From Candidatus Nitrosopumilus sp. (GTDB lineage: Archaea; Thermoproteota; Nitrososphaeria; Nitrososphaerales; Nitrosopumilaceae): DNA of 6,608 nucleotides. The notes beneath the pieces are model-generated. The model saw only the letters and a program-made list of their open reading frames with translations, was not told where the DNA came from and made no database searches. Of this stretch, positions 5,450 through 6,608 are shown piece after piece. Position 1 is the first letter of the stretch. Each line of letters begins with the position of its first letter. A program made the position numbers and the translations under genes. The DNA is taken from positions 1-6,608 of the forward strand of contig JAOUAE010000074.1 of assembly GCA_029861085.1 (NCBI GenBank), read 5' to 3'.

Positions 5450-5732
5450 ATCTACAAAAGAAATTTTTGCTTTGTTTTATTCCTCTAAGAGTACTTACAC
5501 TACGTCATCATTGTACTTAAACATGACAATATCTCAAATTCATAGAGTTACTTTGTCAAAAATTATCAAATTTTCGTAACCGCGTTTAAGAAAATGCAGT
5601 CTTACTAACGAGATAAAACCAATATAATTCAAAAACTCAAACTTGTACAAACTAGGAAATCACATTCACAGCAGGTAGTGGTTTTTAAAAATATTTCAAA
5701 GATTTAATCCCGTCAAATTTTCCAAATGCTGT
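5450..5732. other. Gene-free interval between tfb and the 48-aa zinc-ribbon gene
   Basis: AT-rich sequence with no supportable reading frame, tRNA or CRISPR repeat. It contains loosely symmetric GTAC-centred motifs (AGTACTTACAC and ATTGTACTT at 5489-5519; TTGTACAA at 5643-5650) that might be regulator sites, and an A/T tract at 5683-5698 that could terminate the minus-strand zinc-ribbon transcript. None is strong. Confidence 0.35.
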
Positions 5733-5879
5733 TTATCTATCTAAATTTCCCACCCCGCTGTCCGCAGACACCTGTTCATAATTATTGGTATGGCAGCCAG
5801 GGCATGTTCCTCTGGAAAATTTGTCATAGTATACGGTTCCACAGTCAGCGCACACTTTCAAATCTTTTACATCTATCAT
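5733..5879 (-). CDS. Small zinc-ribbon protein (48 aa)
   Basis: ATG at 5879 to TAA at 5733-5735 encodes 48 residues. It begins MIDVKDLKVCADCGTVYYDK, continues FSRGTCPGCHTNNYEQVSAD and ends SGVGNLDR. C10 and C13 (CADCG) and C26 and C29 (CPGCH) form a classic CxxCG-x12-CxxC zinc ribbon like those of rubredoxin-type knuckles. An in-frame stop lies three codons upstream, so the ATG is well fixed. A TATA-like GCTTAAGTTT lies about 27 nt upstream on the minus strand. The protein is not a recognisable ribosomal or RNA polymerase subunit; function is unknown. The overlapping plus-strand frame at 5726-6007 is antisense here. Confidence 0.75.
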   Translation of the reverse strand: MIDVKDLKVCADCGTVYYDKFSRGTCPGCHTNNYEQVSADSGVGNLDR

Positions 5880-5901
5880 ATCACTTGATCATATTTCATG
5901 C

Positions 5902-5911
5902 AAACTTAAGC
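5902..5911 (-). promoter_or_regulatory. TATA-like promoter of the 48-aa zinc-ribbon gene
   Basis: On the minus strand the sequence reads TGCTTAAGTT, centred about 27 nt before the ATG at 5879. The core CTTAAG is palindromic. Spacing suits a leaderless transcript. Confidence 0.35.
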
Positions 5912-5914
5912 ATA

Positions 5915-6007
5915 TTGAAGTCAATCAGGACAGCACAAAAAGATCTGGAAGACTCGATGGATGAAACAAGGAAGACAAAACCTTCCATCTCAGATTATCA
6001 TGATTGA
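5915..6007 (+). CDS. Possible 30-aa charged small protein (uncertain)
   Basis: From a TTG at 5915, or an ATG at 5957, the frame encodes up to 30 residues: MKSIRTAQKDLEDSMDETRK, then TKPSISDYHD. The highly charged composition looks protein-like and differs from the upstream antisense part of the same frame. A CATATTT box lies about 22 nt upstream of the TTG, divergent from the zinc-ribbon promoter. There is no conserved motif and the non-ATG start is weak, so this may be chance. Confidence 0.22.
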   Translation: MKSIRTAQKDLEDSMDETRKTKPSISDYHD

Positions 6008-6021
6008 TTTTATTGATATTC

Positions 6022-6030
6022 TTTTTTTAA
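6022..6030 (+). promoter_or_regulatory. TATA-like promoter of the 94-aa gene
   Basis: TTTTTTTAA is centred 26 nt before the ATG at 6052, the expected distance for a leaderless archaeal transcript. No Shine-Dalgarno sequence lies next to the ATG. Confidence 0.45.
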
Positions 6031-6051
6031 GGTGACTGACACTAAAAAATC

Positions 6052-6336
6052 ATGGAATCCTCAGAAATTATTTCTGAAATAGAGGAACTTGTAAAGTCCC
6101 AACCGGGTGGAAATTACTCAAAATGGATGATAGGCAGGACAAACGATTCTGAAAACAGTAAAACCAAACGTGGAGAACCAGATACTTGGAGGGACTGGGA
6201 TGCCAATTCAAAAGATGATGCGGATAAAGTAGAGTCTTATTTTATGGACAAAGGGATGAGGCAGGATTCAGAAAGTTATGGGAGTGCAGATTTTGTATAT
6301 GTCTTCTACATAGGATCCCCTCAGGATAAGATCTGA
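6052..6336 (+). CDS. Conserved hypothetical protein (94 aa)
   Basis: ATG at 6052 encodes 94 residues. An N-terminal helix (IISEIEELVKSQPGG) is followed by 'YSKWMIGRTNDSENSK', then 'DTWRDWDANSKDDADKVESYFMDKGM', and a final strand 'ADFVYVFYIG'. The arrangement 'SQxGG.YxxWxiGxTxDxxxx ... W..W.AxSxxxAxxVExyFxxkGM ... VYVf' resembles a family of about 90-100-aa hypothetical proteins found scattered in bacteria and archaea, whose 'W.iGiT.dp' stretch faintly recalls GIY-YIG nucleases. The usual GIY-YIG catalytic Arg and Glu are not clearly present. It has no signal peptide or membrane segment. It is a separate unit with its own promoter. The patchy distribution I recall would suit horizontal spread, but that is inference. 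Confidence 0.75.
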   Translation: MESSEIISEIEELVKSQPGGNYSKWMIGRTNDSENSKTKRGEPDTWRDWDANSKDDADKVESYFMDKGMRQDSESYGSADFVYVFYIGSPQDKI

Positions 6337-6442
6337 ACAACCCCTTGTCAAAACTTCATTCTATCAATTATTCTTTTGAGAAACAATGTGTCAAGAAAAA
6401 TTGGTTCAATCAGATTGATTAAAAATCAGAAAAGATAAGAAA

Positions 6443-6608
6443 ATGAGCTTGGAATATGTATTGATGATTGGTGTTGCGTTGAGTGGCAAAACCACCTATG
6501 TCAAAGCAAATTTTGATCATGAGGAAATACGACTGTATTATTTTGACAACAATAGGAAAAAGGAGATGGATTACATCGAGCAATGCCTCAAGCAAGGCAA
6601 AAACATAG
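6443..6608 (+). CDS. P-loop ATPase/kinase, N-terminal fragment
   Basis: ATG at 6443 runs open to the window edge, giving 55 complete codons. The protein opens MSLEYVLMIGVALSGKTTYV, with the Walker A motif G-x4-GKTT at residues 10-18, which binds the phosphates of ATP. This is followed by 'FDHEEIRLYYFDNNRKKEMDYIEQCLKQGKNI', the layout seen in polynucleotide-kinase-like or zeta-toxin-like small P-loop kinases, where a strand with an Asp (Walker B-like) usually follows 'GKNI'. The rest is missing, so the substrate (nucleic-acid end, nucleotide or other) cannot be told. A GATTAAAAAT box lies about 22 nt upstream of the ATG. The gene continues beyond position 6608. Confidence 0.8.
   Translation, partial: MSLEYVLMIGVALSGKTTYVKANFDHEEIRLYYFDNNRKKEMDYIEQCLKQGKNI

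Noticed and set aside
5726..5914. Upstream part of the 93-codon plus-strand frame at 5726-6007
   Set aside because: It is the complement of the 48-aa zinc-ribbon gene; only the part after 5915 could be coding.
1..6608. CRISPR array, IS element or phage module
   Set aside because: No regularly spaced repeats, terminal inverted repeats, transposase or phage genes were found on either strand.

Overview
The window is AT-rich archaeal DNA, most likely from an ammonia-oxidising thaumarchaeon (Nitrososphaerota, Nitrosopumilus-like). The evidence is a transcription factor B (TFB) gene, a DUF6659-type protein, several very small CxxC zinc-ribbon proteins of a kind common in this phylum, and TATA-like boxes about 21-28 nt upstream of many start codons with no clear Shine-Dalgarno sequence, as expected for leaderless transcripts. 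No rRNA, tRNA, CRISPR array, IS element or phage gene was seen.

Layout. 1-162 (+) is the tail of a protein that resembles the C-terminus of a class III nucleotidyl cyclase. 239-616 (+) is a DUF6659-like protein and 726-944 (+) a 72-aa multi-cysteine protein. Convergent to these, 1073-2296 (-) encodes a CPA2-type cation/proton antiporter. From 2527 to 3509 lies a stretch of tiny genes on both strands: an acidic 41-aa protein (-), a 38-aa zinc ribbon (+), a 30-aa zinc ribbon (-), the decayed 3' half of a second copy of the 72-aa protein (+), and a 56-aa zinc ribbon (-). 3510-3901 has no convincing gene but holds a hairpin. 3902-4279 (-) is a Trp-rich helical protein and 4488-5420 (-) a TFB paralog. 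5421-5732 has no gene. 5733-5879 (-) is a 48-aa zinc ribbon. 6052-6336 (+) is a 94-aa conserved-looking protein, and 6443 to the end (+) is the start of a P-loop ATPase/kinase.

Most genes appear to be single transcription units, each with its own promoter, so there is no clear multi-gene operon. The common theme is small metal-binding proteins: five intact mini zinc-ribbon proteins and one remnant within about 5.2 kb, next to a TFB whose own N-terminal zinc ribbon is degenerate. A functional link between them is only a hypothesis. The antiporter is the one gene with a confidently assigned physiological role (ion/pH homeostasis at the membrane).
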